Positions 24,901 through 32,770 of a stretch of DNA of 64,000 nucleotides are shown here, piece by piece. Every line of letters begins with the position of its first letter. Within the stretch, counting starts at the first letter, position 1. Source of the DNA: Podocnemis expansa (lineage: Eukaryota; Chordata; Testudines; Podocnemididae); assembly GCA_007922195.1 (NCBI GenBank), contig ML682014.1, forward strand, positions 187,027 through 251,026, in the 5' to 3' direction. The notes below the pieces were generated by a model. It did not search any database and was not told where the DNA came from. It saw only the letters and a program-made list of their open reading frames with translations. The position numbers and the translations under genes were made by a program.

Positions 24901-27014
24901 TCTCTCTCTCTCTCAAATCCACAACTTGCCTATAGTCACAGGAAGTTTTTGAGGCAGATCAGCAAGAGAATGCTTACATCCAACCCAGTGATTTAATTAA
25001 AAGACTGCCCTGTCTATCTAAAGTCATACTGGTTATATATTTGTTGTCCACAAAAACCAAAAATGAAAACTAATTTACTGTAAAAAGCATTAAAAAAAAT
25101 AAAAGTCCCAATCTCTATTGCTTACTCAGTAAAAACCACATTGATTCTGGCTAAGTCAAATGTCCAAGACACATTACCTTTCAGTCAATAAAACATTTTC
25201 CTGAAAGGAATATTTAATTTTCAAAATCAACATACGTTTTACATTGCCAATCATTTGCACTGAACAGGCCACGGCTCTTTTCAGCAAGCGTCTTTCCTAT
25301 TTCAGTCCCTCCAGCTTTCATCATTTTGGCTTCAGTTGTTTTTTCTGCAAACAGATGCAATAAGATGATTTTCAAGAAGTTCCTCATTGACCATTTCATT
25401 CTTTTGTGAGGGATAAGAGACAAGGGAAATATAAATTGGAAAGATACTCACCTCGACCACATCTGTTACAGCTGGTTCTTCTAGCAAAGTTGACATTTCC
25501 ACACCTGAAAATGGAAATACACTCTTATGAAGGATAATGCACAGTTCTTTTTTTTGAAGTGGGGAGAGGATAAAAATAGCAATAAATATTTGGCAAATGT
25601 TTTAAAGATGAAATATCAACAAAGTTGCTTTTGTTGTACAAAACGAATCATGAAAATTTCCCAGCCTGAATGATTTAAATCAGGGGTCTCAAACTCCAAC
25701 CGCCATGAGTGCAACATGAGGACTAGTACAGGGCCGCATGAGGACTAGTATGTTAGCCCTAGGATCGCACCACTGAAACCCCTTCATAAAATGATATTGC
25801 AAATATCGGTAACAAGAGTGTTGCGGGCCGCAGCAAATAGCTTTAGGGGCTGCATGCATGTGGCCTGAGCGTTTGAGACCCCTGATTTAAATGCTGGTAG
25901 ACAATTTTATTTTGGAGCTTAAATGCATACTATAGCTAAAATACATATCACAAAAATGCTGGAAATATTTTATTTTGACAAATGACCTTTTAACAGTGCC
26001 TTTTTGTTTGCTAAGTTCTGAAATAAATCTGCTGCCTGTAACATGATGGCTAATTATCTCTTATCAATTTCCAAAGGGGCAGCTGTGTTAGCCTAGTCCA
26101 GCAAAAAAATCAAGGAGTCATGTGACACTTAAAGACTAACAGAGTTATTTTTTACACGAGCTTTCATGGAAGAAAATCCCACTTCGTCGTTCACCCATCT
26201 TCAAAACATCTGACGAAGTGGGACTTAGAAGAGAACAGAATCACAGGGTTGGAAGGCACCTCATGAGATCATCAAGTCCAACCCCCCGGGGCTTGAACCC
26301 AGGACCTTCTGCATATTACACAGAGCTGCTAGCCACTACACTATTAGCATGTTCTTTGCCTTTTCTCCCACGAAAACTCACTTGAAAAATAAATCTGTTA
26401 GCCTTTAAGTGCCACACGACTCCTACTTATCTCTTCGGCGTACACACACACATTTCAGACCAATTAAAACAAACCACCCAGCCGCTGGCCATTTTCCTCT
26501 TCTCAAGATCCTCCTCCTGACCAATAACAGCAGTCGGTTCTTTATTAACTGTAAACATCTGGCAAACATTCCCATTGAGTAAAGCTTGAAATGAAAACCC
26601 TCTTCGCTTCCCTTACTAAATATTTTTCCAGCACGCTGCAACCTAAGTGAAGAGTCACAAATAAGCCCGAAGGCAGATTTTGGGGCCCTTGCAGGCCCCC
26701 CCCCAGCAGGCGTTGCGGGATGGGGGAGGGGATCCACTGTCTCGGCGGCCCAGGGGCCTCGCGTGGCCGGCTGAGGCGACGGGCGGTGCCCGTATCTCCG
26801 CCCCTCCCCCCCCCGCCTGAGGCAGCAGAGGTCCCGGGGGGGCGGTTCCCCTCCCCCAACCAGCCGTTTCCCGCCAGTAACCGCCGCACAAACGGGCCCG
26901 GCGCCGGCGGCGCGTGGGGCGAGGCCCCGAGCCGCGCTGGGCTCCGGCGGCCCCTCACTTCTTGTCCGGGCAGATCCAGTCCCCGTCGCTGACTCGGAAA
27001 TTCTTCGTCGACAT
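12888..27014 (-). CDS. ZRANB2: ZRANB2, zinc finger RANBP2-type splicing factor (10 coding exons)
   Basis: Joining 27014-26959, 25504-25452, 25344-25236, 23972-23890, 21816-21740, 20824-20687, 19534-19362, 16521-16435, 13657-13493 and 12951-12888 gives 1005 nt, 334 residues plus TAA, with GT-AG introns and continuous phase. Visible parts: RanBP2-type finger 1 (W13, C15, C20, N24, C31, C34); finger 2 (W69, C71, C74, C85, C88); basic signal RKKKK (129-133); acidic block (about 144-193) with two DLSKY motifs; RS domain (202-334) ending SSKKK. The family is nuclear: the fingers bind single-stranded RNA resembling a 5' splice site (GGU) and the RS tail contacts spliceosome proteins to alter splice choice. 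Human isoforms are 320-330 residues from memory, so this copy looks complete. The start has an A at -3. No frameshift or missing ligand was seen. Confidence 0.96.
13493..13657 (-). CDS. ZRANB2: ZRANB2 coding exon 9
   Basis: 165 nt of RS domain including SPERGRKRSRSRSSSSGDRK and ending RSRSPE. The acceptor (AATAAAG) lacks a strong pyrimidine tract near the AG, and the donor GTTTGG is weak. Reading through the donor adds ERFGFM-type residues and then TAG, so intron 9 retention would give a short alternative C-terminus. Confidence 0.9.
14064..14367. mobile_element. Fold-back (Penelope-associated) repeat in ZRANB2 intron 8
   Basis: Two partial units lie side by side: one opening CCAAAGGGGTAGCC at 14071 and one ending near 14340. 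The second has inverted arms (AGACTAACAAATGTATTTATT and its complement) around a hammerhead-like centre at 14251-14291, where the core reads CTAACAA instead of CTGATGA, so it is decayed. Direct repeats AAAATCTTG at 14055-14063 and 14368-14376 flank the block and are a candidate target duplication. Confidence 0.65.
14548..14630. repeat. AT-rich palindromic low-complexity tract in intron 8
   Basis: Alternating TTAATTAATT-type blocks read nearly the same on both strands. It is probably a microsatellite able to form a cruciform; no element was identified. Confidence 0.6.
16435..16521 (-). CDS. ZRANB2: ZRANB2 coding exon 8
   Basis: 87 nt with acceptor GTTTCAG and donor GTGAAT. It encodes part of the RS domain, ending RSRGSKSR. 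Its length is a multiple of three with matching phases, so skipping keeps the frame. Confidence 0.93.
19362..19534 (-). CDS. ZRANB2: ZRANB2 coding exon 7
   Basis: 173 nt with acceptor TTTTCAG and donor GTAAAC. It begins DEDEDD, repeats the DLSKY motif, then passes through a lysine run (196-199) into the RS domain, with many RS and SR pairs and several SH pairs. Confidence 0.93.
20687..20824 (-). CDS. ZRANB2: ZRANB2 coding exon 6
   Basis: 138 nt, exactly 46 codons, with acceptor CTATTAG and donor GTAAAA. It encodes the basic FGRKKKKYRGK signal, then a glutamate/aspartate run and the first DLSKY motif. Both ends are phase 0, so skipping would keep the frame. Confidence 0.94.
21437..21620. mobile_element. 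Possible degenerate MITE in ZRANB2 intron 5
   Basis: It opens AGTCTACACCTAAGACTTAA and contains CTAGGTCAGTGTAAC, resembling a decayed copy of a small DNA element known to me from reptile sequence. Terminal repeats are no longer clear. Confidence 0.3.
21740..21816 (-). CDS. ZRANB2: ZRANB2 coding exon 5
   Basis: 77 nt with acceptor TTTTCAG and donor GTAAGG. It encodes the glycine-rich GYGGGF turn and an acidic stretch ending DGEYDE. It ends in phase 0 after residue 126. Confidence 0.95.
23890..23972 (-). CDS. ZRANB2: ZRANB2 coding exon 4
   Basis: 83 nt encoding CGNVNWARRSECNMC and following residues, which complete finger 2 (C74, C85, C88). The acceptor is a long C/T tract ending CGGAAG; the donor is GTACAA. 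Residue 75 is glycine; from memory human has serine there, a conservative place since it is not a zinc ligand. Confidence 0.93.
25236..25344 (-). CDS. ZRANB2: ZRANB2 coding exon 3
   Basis: 109 nt with acceptor TTTGCAG and donor GTATGT. It encodes the linker and the start of finger 2 through DWQCK (W69, C71). T73 is split across the next intron. Confidence 0.95.
25452..25504 (-). CDS. ZRANB2: ZRANB2 coding exon 2
   Basis: 53 nt with acceptor TTTTCAG and donor GTGAGT. It encodes CGNVNFARRTSCNRCGR, completing finger 1 with C20, C31 and C34. Intron 2, which follows, is only 107 bp. Confidence 0.95.
25681..25884. mobile_element. Non-autonomous hAT MITE, family A copy 2, intron 1 (204 bp)
   Basis: The ends CAGGGGTCTCAAACTC and GTTTGAGACCCCTG are inverted repeats. 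A perfect 8-bp target duplication ATTTAAAT lies at 25673-25680 and 25885-25892. It is in the opposite orientation to the copies at 31 kb, since its interior carries the complement of the shared block. Confidence 0.9.
26063..26426. mobile_element. Fold-back repeat in ZRANB2 intron 1, split by a SINE
   Basis: The left arm opens CCAAAGGGGCAGCTGTGTTA (26071) and the right arm ends in GTGCCACACGACTCC (to 26424). A 9-bp direct repeat TTATCTCTT (26054-26062 and 26427-26435) is a target duplication. The plus-strand centre still shows CTGACGAAGTGGGA, but the hairpin is broken by an insertion before TTTTCTCCCACGAAAAC resumes at 26361. Confidence 0.75.
26225..26360 (-). mobile_element. tRNA-derived SINE with CR1-like tail, nested in the fold-back repeat
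   Basis: On the minus strand, a box-A-like TAGTGTAGTGG precedes a box-B-like GGGTTCAAGCCC at tRNA-like spacing. It is followed by CCAACCCTGTGATTCTG, similar to the 3' end of CR1 LINEs. This arrangement fits a SINE mobilised by CR1. It interrupts stem II of the host repeat, so it is younger than it. Boundaries are approximate. Confidence 0.6.
26959..27014 (-). CDS. ZRANB2: ZRANB2 coding exon 1
   Basis: It encodes MSTKNFRVSDGDWICPDK plus two bases of K19, including W13 and C15 of finger 1. The donor is AA|GTGAGG. The phase carries two bases into exon 2. The exon sits inside the CpG-rich promoter block. Confidence 0.95.
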
Positions 27015-27019
27015 CTTCG

Positions 27020-27040
27020 GCCGCCGCCGCCGCCGCCGCC
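27020..27040 (-). repeat. (GGC)7 trinucleotide run in the ZRANB2 5' UTR
   Basis: Seven uninterrupted GCC units on the plus strand, 5 bp upstream of the start codon in the transcript. Such runs vary in length between individuals in many genes. Confidence 0.85.
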
Positions 27041-27410
27041 CACCCAGCGGCAGGTGAGGCCCGGGGTCCTTCTGCGCCTGACGGGCCTGCCCCGCCGCGC
27101 CTGTTCCACTCTAGCCGCCGCCCGAAGGCCCGCCCCGCCTCAGGCAGAACGCCGAACGGCCGCGGCGCGGATTGGAATCAGGCACTGAACTAGACACCCC
27201 GCTCGGCCGGGAAAGGAGTGGGAGCGGCGCGGAGAGCGCCCCCTAGGGGCCGGAGGAGCCCATGGGGGGGAGCGGGGCGGAGCTACAGGGGACGGACGTG
27301 TGCAAGGGCGGGGCTTAAGGCAGCCTAGGCGGGAGAGTGATTGGCAGCAGGCTGGCTGGCGTAGGCAATACTGCTTGGAGGTGGAGGGAGCAGCACTAAG
27401 CTATGGATTT

Positions 27411-27858
27411 TTTCCAAAGGGGCAGCTGTGTTAGTCTAGTAAAGTGAAAAAAGCAAAGAGTCTTGTAAAAAAACAAAACAAGGACTTGTGGGGCACTTTA
27501 AGATTTATTTTTCGCATGAACTTTCATGGGAGAAAATCCCACTTTGTCAGATGCTTCGAAGATGGGTGAATTTACAGAATGGGATGAAACTAAATGCAAG
27601 GGGTGTAAAACATAGGATCGGGTCATACAGTAACAGTAATTCAGAGCCGTTGTTAGGTATGACCTGATCCTATGTTTTACACCCGTTGCATTTAGTTTCA
27701 TTCCACTCTGTAAATTCACCCATCGTCAAAGCATCTGACAAAATGGGATTTTCTCCCATGAAAGCTCATGCAAAAAATAAATCTGTTTGTCTTTAAATGC
27801 CACACGACCCCTTGGTTTTTTTTGCTGGATTAGACTAACATGGCTCTCCCTTTGGAAA
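27411..27858. mobile_element. Large fold-back repeat upstream of ZRANB2 (unit 1)
   Basis: This is a near-complete inverted repeat: the left edge TTTCCAAAGG and right edge CCTTTGGAAA match, and an inner pair (about 27560-27630 and 27655-27725) is almost perfectly complementary around a loop of about 25 nt. Hammerhead-like centres lie at 27514-27554 (minus) and 27731-27771 (plus). Both read CTGACAA at the core, so they are probably inactive. Stem II changed on both sides in the plus copy (ATGGGA with TCCCAT). Confidence 0.85.
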
Positions 27859-27861
27859 TTG

Positions 27862-28002
27862 ACAGGGAGTCTTGTGGCACTTAAAAGACTAACAGATTTA
27901 TTTATCGCTCTTCAAAGCATCAGATGACATGGGATTTTCTTCCACAAAAGCTCATGCAATAAATAAATAAATCTGTTAGTCTTTAAGTGCCACAAGACTC
28001 CT
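27862..28002 (+). mobile_element. Fold-back repeat unit 2, decayed hammerhead core
   Basis: The inverted arms GGAGTCTTGTGGCACTTAAA and its complement enclose a centre at 27917-27957 reading CAGATGA for CTGATGA and CAAAA for CGAAA. It adjoins units 1 and 3 without intervening unique sequence. Confidence 0.75.
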
Positions 28003-28223
28003 TCATTTCCAAAGGGGCAGCCGAGTGAGTCTAGTAAAGCAAAAAAAGCAAGGAGTCTTGGGGCACTTAAAAGACCAACAGATTTATTTATCGCTCTTCA
28101 AAGCGTCTGATGAAGTGGGATTTTCTCCCACGAAAGCTCATGCAATAAATAAATAACTCTGTTAGTCTTTAAGTGCCACAAGACTCCTTGCTGCTGCTGC
28201 TGCTTTTTTTTTTTTTTTTTTTT
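28003..28223 (+). mobile_element. Fold-back repeat unit 3 with intact hammerhead-like core
   Basis: The unit starts TTTCCAAAGGGGCAGCCGAG at 28006. Arms AAGGAGTCTTGGGGCACTT and AAGTGCCACAAGACTCCTT pair around the centre 28103-28143. It ends in a short CTG run (28191-28203) and a T20 tract (28204-28223). Confidence 0.8.
28103..28143 (+). ncRNA. Hammerhead-ribozyme-like motif (minimal stem III)
   Basis: In order: GCGT (stem I, 28103-28106), CTGATGA (28107-28113), one extra A, GTGGGA-TTTTC-TCCCAC (stem II, six base pairs), GAAA (28132-28135), GCTC, ATGC (stem I, 28140-28143). All invariant core bases of the hammerhead consensus (CUGANGA, GAAA, UH at the cut site) are present. The predicted cleavage is after C28139. 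Stem III is only A-U with a 2-nt loop, and the extra A before stem II is unusual, so self-cleavage of a single copy may be weak. Activity is inferred only. Confidence 0.6.
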
Positions 28224-28346
28224 AAACAAGCTATGGAGTTGTAGGCTGCAGCTAGTGTAGGCAAGGCTGGATCCTCAGCTGGCATGATCCAGTATCTCTG
28301 GAGTTTTGCTGCTGCTCGGCAGAGTTACACCAGCTGAGACTCTTGC

Positions 28347-28446
28347 TCAGGAAGCTCATGCGATATATAAATTTGTTAGTTTTCAAAAATGCAATAGGAT
28401 TCCTTGTTTGTTTTGCTGAAGTAGACTAAGACAGCTCCCCCTTTGA
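28347..28446 (+). mobile_element. Fold-back repeat, right half only
   Basis: It begins GGAAGCTCATGCGATATATA, which is the post-core part of the motif, and runs through TTTGTTAGTTTTC to a TAGACTAAGACAGCTCCCCC end. The left half is missing. Confidence 0.6.
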
Positions 28447-28527
28447 TCTGAACCTGTTGCTGTCTGTTTCTTTGCACAGAATCAAGTCAAACCAGCCTAG
28501 CCCAGGCTTGCTGGCTGTAGGCTAGCT

Positions 28528-28715
28528 CAGTGGTTGTCAAACTTTTTTCCTTAGGACCCAGCTGAAAAAAAATAATTTATGCCCATGACCCAATAATTAC
28601 ATCTTTGAGCAAAGCATTCCAGTCTTTTGGTGGTGGCAGCAGAGGGTGCCATGACCCAGTATTTGAGAGTCCACAACTCAATGGTGGGTCCTGACCCTAA
28701 GTTTGAAAACCACTT
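28528..28715. mobile_element. Non-autonomous hAT MITE, family B copy 1 (188 bp)
   Basis: The ends CAGTGGTTGTCAAAC and GTTTGAAAACCACTT are inverted repeats, flanked by GGCTAGCT (28520-28527) and GGCTAGCA (28716-28723), a 7/8 target duplication. The interior is shared with 37605-37792. Confidence 0.85.
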
Positions 28716-29208
28716 GGCTAGCAATGCCTCCCTGTGTGTAAGCTAGCCAACACCATGCTAGCTCGTTGGTCTTGATGCAGTTGTGGAAAATCTTGACTGT
28801 CCATCCATACATTACAGAAAGTTGTTGCACCTCAGCAGCATGCTATAGTTTGGATCTGCACATCCCCAACAACTGGAGCCAGCGATGTGGAGGAGGCACT
28901 ATTTGAAGAAGCCTTGGGCTTCCACTCTGTTTTTAAGAAATGTGCAGAACATCCATGAGATGTCAGTGGATATTTCAGTGGTTTTTTTGTGGCTTACCTG
29001 TCAGAGGAGGATGACAATATGCAGAGCCATAACTAAAGAAGTTGGCGCCCCTTACAATGGCCAGCGCCTGGAGAGAGTGGCAAGGAATGCACCCTTTAAT
29101 GGAGTGACTCAATGGAGCTGCTCGGCCGCGCCCAGGGCAAAGCCCTGCTTGCTCTGCCATAATTATGGCCCTGACGACATGGGAATGTCAGACTGTTCAT
29201 GACTTTCA
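28716..29208. other. No feature recognised
   Basis: Unassigned sequence. A 105-codon frame at 28885-29202 shows no domain, and its start and end match no splice or promoter signals. Confidence 0.4.
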
Positions 29209-29850
29209 TTATAGACTCAAAGACTCAGACTTTAAATCCAGAAGGGACAATCATGATCATCTAGCCTCATCTCCTCCTGCACATTGCAGGCCACTGAAGT
29301 CACCCATCCAATCCTGCAAAAGAATGTCAGGCTGAATTACTGATATTCTCAAATCAGGATTTAAAGACTTCAAATCAGAGCAAATCCACCATTTACTCGA
29401 GTTTAACCACAAGTGAGCAAGGTTCTCATGCTGCAGGGTCTCTACCAAACTGACTTGGGAGGAAAATTCCTTCCCATCCCCAGATATGGTGGTCAATTAG
29501 ACTCTGAACATGTGGGTAATACCCACCAGACACATGCCTGGAAAATGTTAAAATGAATTTTATTGTAGCAGCTGAGAACTGTCCCTATCTAGTTTTCTAT
29601 TTCTAGCCCTTGGTGATATTTCCTAGTAGCTGTTGTAGCTGGGATACAAGCCATTGTGGGCAGTCTCATCATCTGATCTATAAATTTATCAAGCTCAGTC
29701 TTGAAACCTGTTAGTTAAAGTGAAAATTCTTGTTTTTGTAGTAATGCTGCTTCATGTTCCTTGCAAGATTATTGCTTTGAAATATACTTTTTAATCTGTT
29801 CTGAAACTTCTTAGTAGTTCTTATATTGCTCGTATAGTAGATTCTTAGTA
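29209..29850 (-). mobile_element. CR1-family LINE 3' end
   Basis: On the minus strand, blocks such as GGAAGGAATTTTCCTCCCAA and a terminal CCCTTCTGGATTTAAAGTCT followed by TTTGAGTCTAT repeats correspond to the 3' UTR and end of a CR1 LINE. A matching copy lies at 56765-57530. No reverse-transcriptase frame remains. Confidence 0.65.
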
Positions 29851-31243
29851 GACTAGGATCCTGCAATTTGCAACACACAGCCAGACATCTGCACCCACAG
29901 GAAAGCTAGTGAAGTCAGTGAGGCTCCACATACATGAATTGAAGTCTGGTCACGTGTAAATTGCAAGATTGAACTTTTATGGAATACAGGCCTTGGAAAA
30001 GTAATTGTCAAACAAGGGACAGCCTTTAAAATAAAGTAGTCAAATTTGACATTATAAAATCAAAATAGGTGAAACTGCAAGATAGAATTTAAAAATTCTG
30101 GTTCTGGTTATTTCTTTTACAATTCTCCTTCACACAATAAGCAAACCTGAAGCTACAGAGGCCTCTCTGTGAACTTTGACATAATGCATGAGGGTGTACC
30201 ATATCAAAATGGAGCTTGGTGATAGGAGTTAGACTGAGTAGCAAGGTAAATTTCAAATTAGTTACAAGTTAAAGTTTATTTTCAGTGTTGCTACTTTGGC
30301 AATAAAAACATTTAACATGTAAAATAATAATTCTCTTGTGCTGTTTACTCAGATTAATGTAGAGGAATTGCAGTCAGTGAAAAAAGAGAGAAGCTTTTTA
30401 TTTTATCATTGCAGAAAATAGATATCCATTCTTAGTTGGCTATAGTTATTTATGACCGTTTTTTTCCAAGCAATTAACATAATGTTACATAACTCCTGGT
30501 ATTGCAACTTCATTATAACTAAAGTTATCAGAATAGAACTGTTCTTAATCATTGTAAGTAAAATAAATAAAAAAATCCTTAATTTGTAATAGAGATAAAA
30601 ACATTAAATATGGTTTTATTCACTATTATAGTAAGACTGAACAGACATGGATCAGCTATTTTTTCTGTATGATGGCACTAACTAGGTTCCCCTTAAGCAT
30701 GTAGAGTAATGTTTTGGATACAAATAAAGTTTTGTTTTACTACAAAAATTAATGTTAGAACTATTCAAACCATTAGACTTTTATAATATATGTCAGAATA
30801 CAACATGTTTGGTGGATAGGTATGTTTCAACAATAGGCAATGATCCTTGCTTTTCAGTATTCAAGGTTGTTCATATTTGTGTGTGGACAGATGCATGGCT
30901 GTCTACTTTCTGTATTAACTATTGGACATGTACATGTAAATTGAGTATTTATGCATGCCTCTGGGTAGAGGAGTAAGTGGCTAGAAATGTACTGTTCAAA
31001 CTACTCAATTTGCCTTTGCCCAAGTGATTGTATGCACGTACATACTACTGACTTGCATCTTGAAAAATCTGGCTCTATGAAAGAAAGGGAGGGACAGGGT
31101 TAAAAAGACTTGTAATTACAGTAAAACCTGCCTTAGACAACACGCTAAAGAGAGACCACTTTTCCTAAATCCCATGAGTAGTCAGTCCTGGCAGGTTTTA
31201 CTGTTTATAGTTCAGCGGGACCTGGGAAACAATTGTTCTAGTA
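29851..31243. other. No gene; an old LINE-tail fragment near 29855-29990
   Basis: 29855-29990 has the CTAGTGAAGTCAGTGAGG type of wording seen in CR1/L2-like tails. The rest is AT-rich and unassigned. Confidence 0.35.
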
Positions 31244-31411
31244 CAGGGGGCTCAAACTTGTGGCCCCTGAAGTTATTTCTGCAGCCTACAATGACACTAT
31301 TGCTATCAATATTTACAGTATCATTGTGTGAAAAGGTTTCAGTGGTGTGGCTCTCAGGCTATCATACTAGTCCTCATGTGGCCCTCATGGTGAGTTGAGT
31401 TTGAGACCCCA
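31244..31411. mobile_element. Non-autonomous hAT MITE, family A copy 3 (168 bp)
   Basis: Left end CAGGGGGCTCAAAC, right end GTTTGAGACCCCA. A perfect 8-bp duplication TTCTAGTA lies at 31236-31243 and 31412-31419. The last bases of the right end are altered. Confidence 0.88.
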
Positions 31412-31489
31412 TTCTAGTACCTTTCCTCAGTCGTGCACACAGTGTAAGAGAATGCAGTGAGCAGAACAGATTTGGTGAACCTCTCTAAT

Positions 31490-31580
31490 GAAAGAGACAA
31501 GGTGGATGAGGTAATATTTTTTTACTGGGCCAAACTTCTGTTGGTGAGAGAGACAAACCTGTGAACCCAGACATATCAGG
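31490..31580 (-). mobile_element. Penelope-like element terminus, minus strand (distal piece)
   Basis: On the minus strand it reads TTGTCTCTCTCACCAACAGA, then a TATTACCTCATCCACCTTGT stretch. It is the continuation of the element piece ending at 32781; about 1.2 kb of other sequence separates the two. It mirrors the plus-strand terminus at 33216-33372. Confidence 0.6.
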
Positions 31581-32770
31581 TCCCACAAACTGCAAGAGTC
31601 ATGATTTTGGAGTAAAATTGAGCCTCACTCGTGATCTTGAAATATAACTTTGAAAATGTCAGAATTCTTTTTTCCAGACACAGCACATTCTTAACATGTG
31701 TTTCAAACTGGAGTTACCTCAGCCTAAACAAAGGAATGTGATTTCTTTACCAGGCAGTTACTTACCAAGTATTTTAAAAGATGATGAAAATTCGTTTAGC
31801 TATCAGACAAAGCTATCGAACTAACAAGTGGGAGGAAGAGACAACATGGCTACACCTCTGCAGGGAAGAGAAACTTCATCTAATACAGGGCTCTCAAACT
31901 CATGGCTCATGGGCTGCATGCAGCCCCTAAAGTTATTTCCTGTGGCCTGCAACAACACTATAATTATCAATATTTGCAAGATCATTGTATGAAAAGGTTT
32001 CAGTGGTGTGACTCTTGGGCTAATGTACTGGTCCTCCTGCAACCCTTATGGTGATTTGAGTTTGAGACTCCTGATCTAATATAAAGAAGGGGGAAGGGTC
32101 AAACCTCAAATAAACAATTAAATCAACTGGAAAAGAAATCCTCATGTTTAAGAGTTGTATCTGAATTTTACTTAGATGTCCTATCAGTCAACTTTGACAT
32201 GGCCAGGGCTCCAGCTGTCAGCACCAGATGATTGCTCACCTAACAGCCTGTGAGGTAGGACAAAGGCCACCACTGGAGTCCCCCAGGCCTGGGGTGAGGA
32301 TCTGGGAGTTGAAGGGGGACAGAAATGGGGAGGGTGAGAATTGATGGTGTGGGAGGCTTGGTTCTGAGCAGATGGGGTGGTATTAGAAGGATGAACTAAG
32401 GGCAGTGGGGGTTTGTGGGTTAGGAGGGCTGAACTGAGGGAGCAGTGATGATGGGACTGGGGAACTGAACTGGAGGGGCTGAACTGAGGAGGGTTGGGTG
32501 GGGCACAGTGGGACAGGATTATTTGCCAGGCAGGACATGGGCAGATGTGGAGGTGAGAGCTCCTGCAGCAGAGGCCAAAATCACCTTATTGAGTACAAGT
32601 GGGAGAGTGCGCAATCTTAATGGTCACCCTAGCGATGGGCGGGGGGAGCTCAAAAAGCAAGAGGATTACCTAAACCACAATATAATCCTCTTTAAAAAAA
32701 TGCCCTGAATTTGGGGCCAATCTCATGAATTTCAGTGGCCACGCTCATGATTTTTGGTCTTTTGAAGTTG
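31581..32770. other. Sequence separating the two Penelope-like pieces
   Basis: It contains a hAT MITE (31886-32073) and a G-rich stretch (32270-32530). Its two edges share GTCATGATTTT/CTCATGATTTTTGG wording, as if one further repeat had inserted here. The product or class is unknown. Confidence 0.4.
31886..32073. mobile_element. Non-autonomous hAT MITE, family A copy 4 (188 bp)
   Basis: Ends CAGGGCTCTCAAACTC and GAGTTTGAGACTCCTG, with a perfect 8-bp duplication ATCTAATA at 31878-31885 and 32074-32081. Confidence 0.9.

Larger units (their letters stand above)
26690..27350 (-). promoter_or_regulatory. ZRANB2: ZRANB2 CpG-island promoter and 5' UTR
   Basis: The block is rich in C, G and CpG. 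It contains exon 1, a GC box (GGGCGGGG near 27307) and CCAAT boxes on the minus strand (ATTGG on plus near 27171 and 27341). No TATA box is seen, as is usual for a housekeeping promoter. The 5' UTR includes a (GGC)7 run in mRNA sense at 27020-27040, just before the ATG. The exact transcription start cannot be read from sequence. Confidence 0.75.

Noticed and set aside
26423..27109. 228-codon minus-strand frame over the ZRANB2 promoter
   Set aside because: It overlaps exon 1 in another frame and runs through the CpG island and intron 1; the true start is the in-frame ATG at 27014 joined to exon 2.
28191..28203. CTG trinucleotide expansion
   Set aside because: Only about four units, forming the tail of a fold-back repeat before a T run; too short to be notable.
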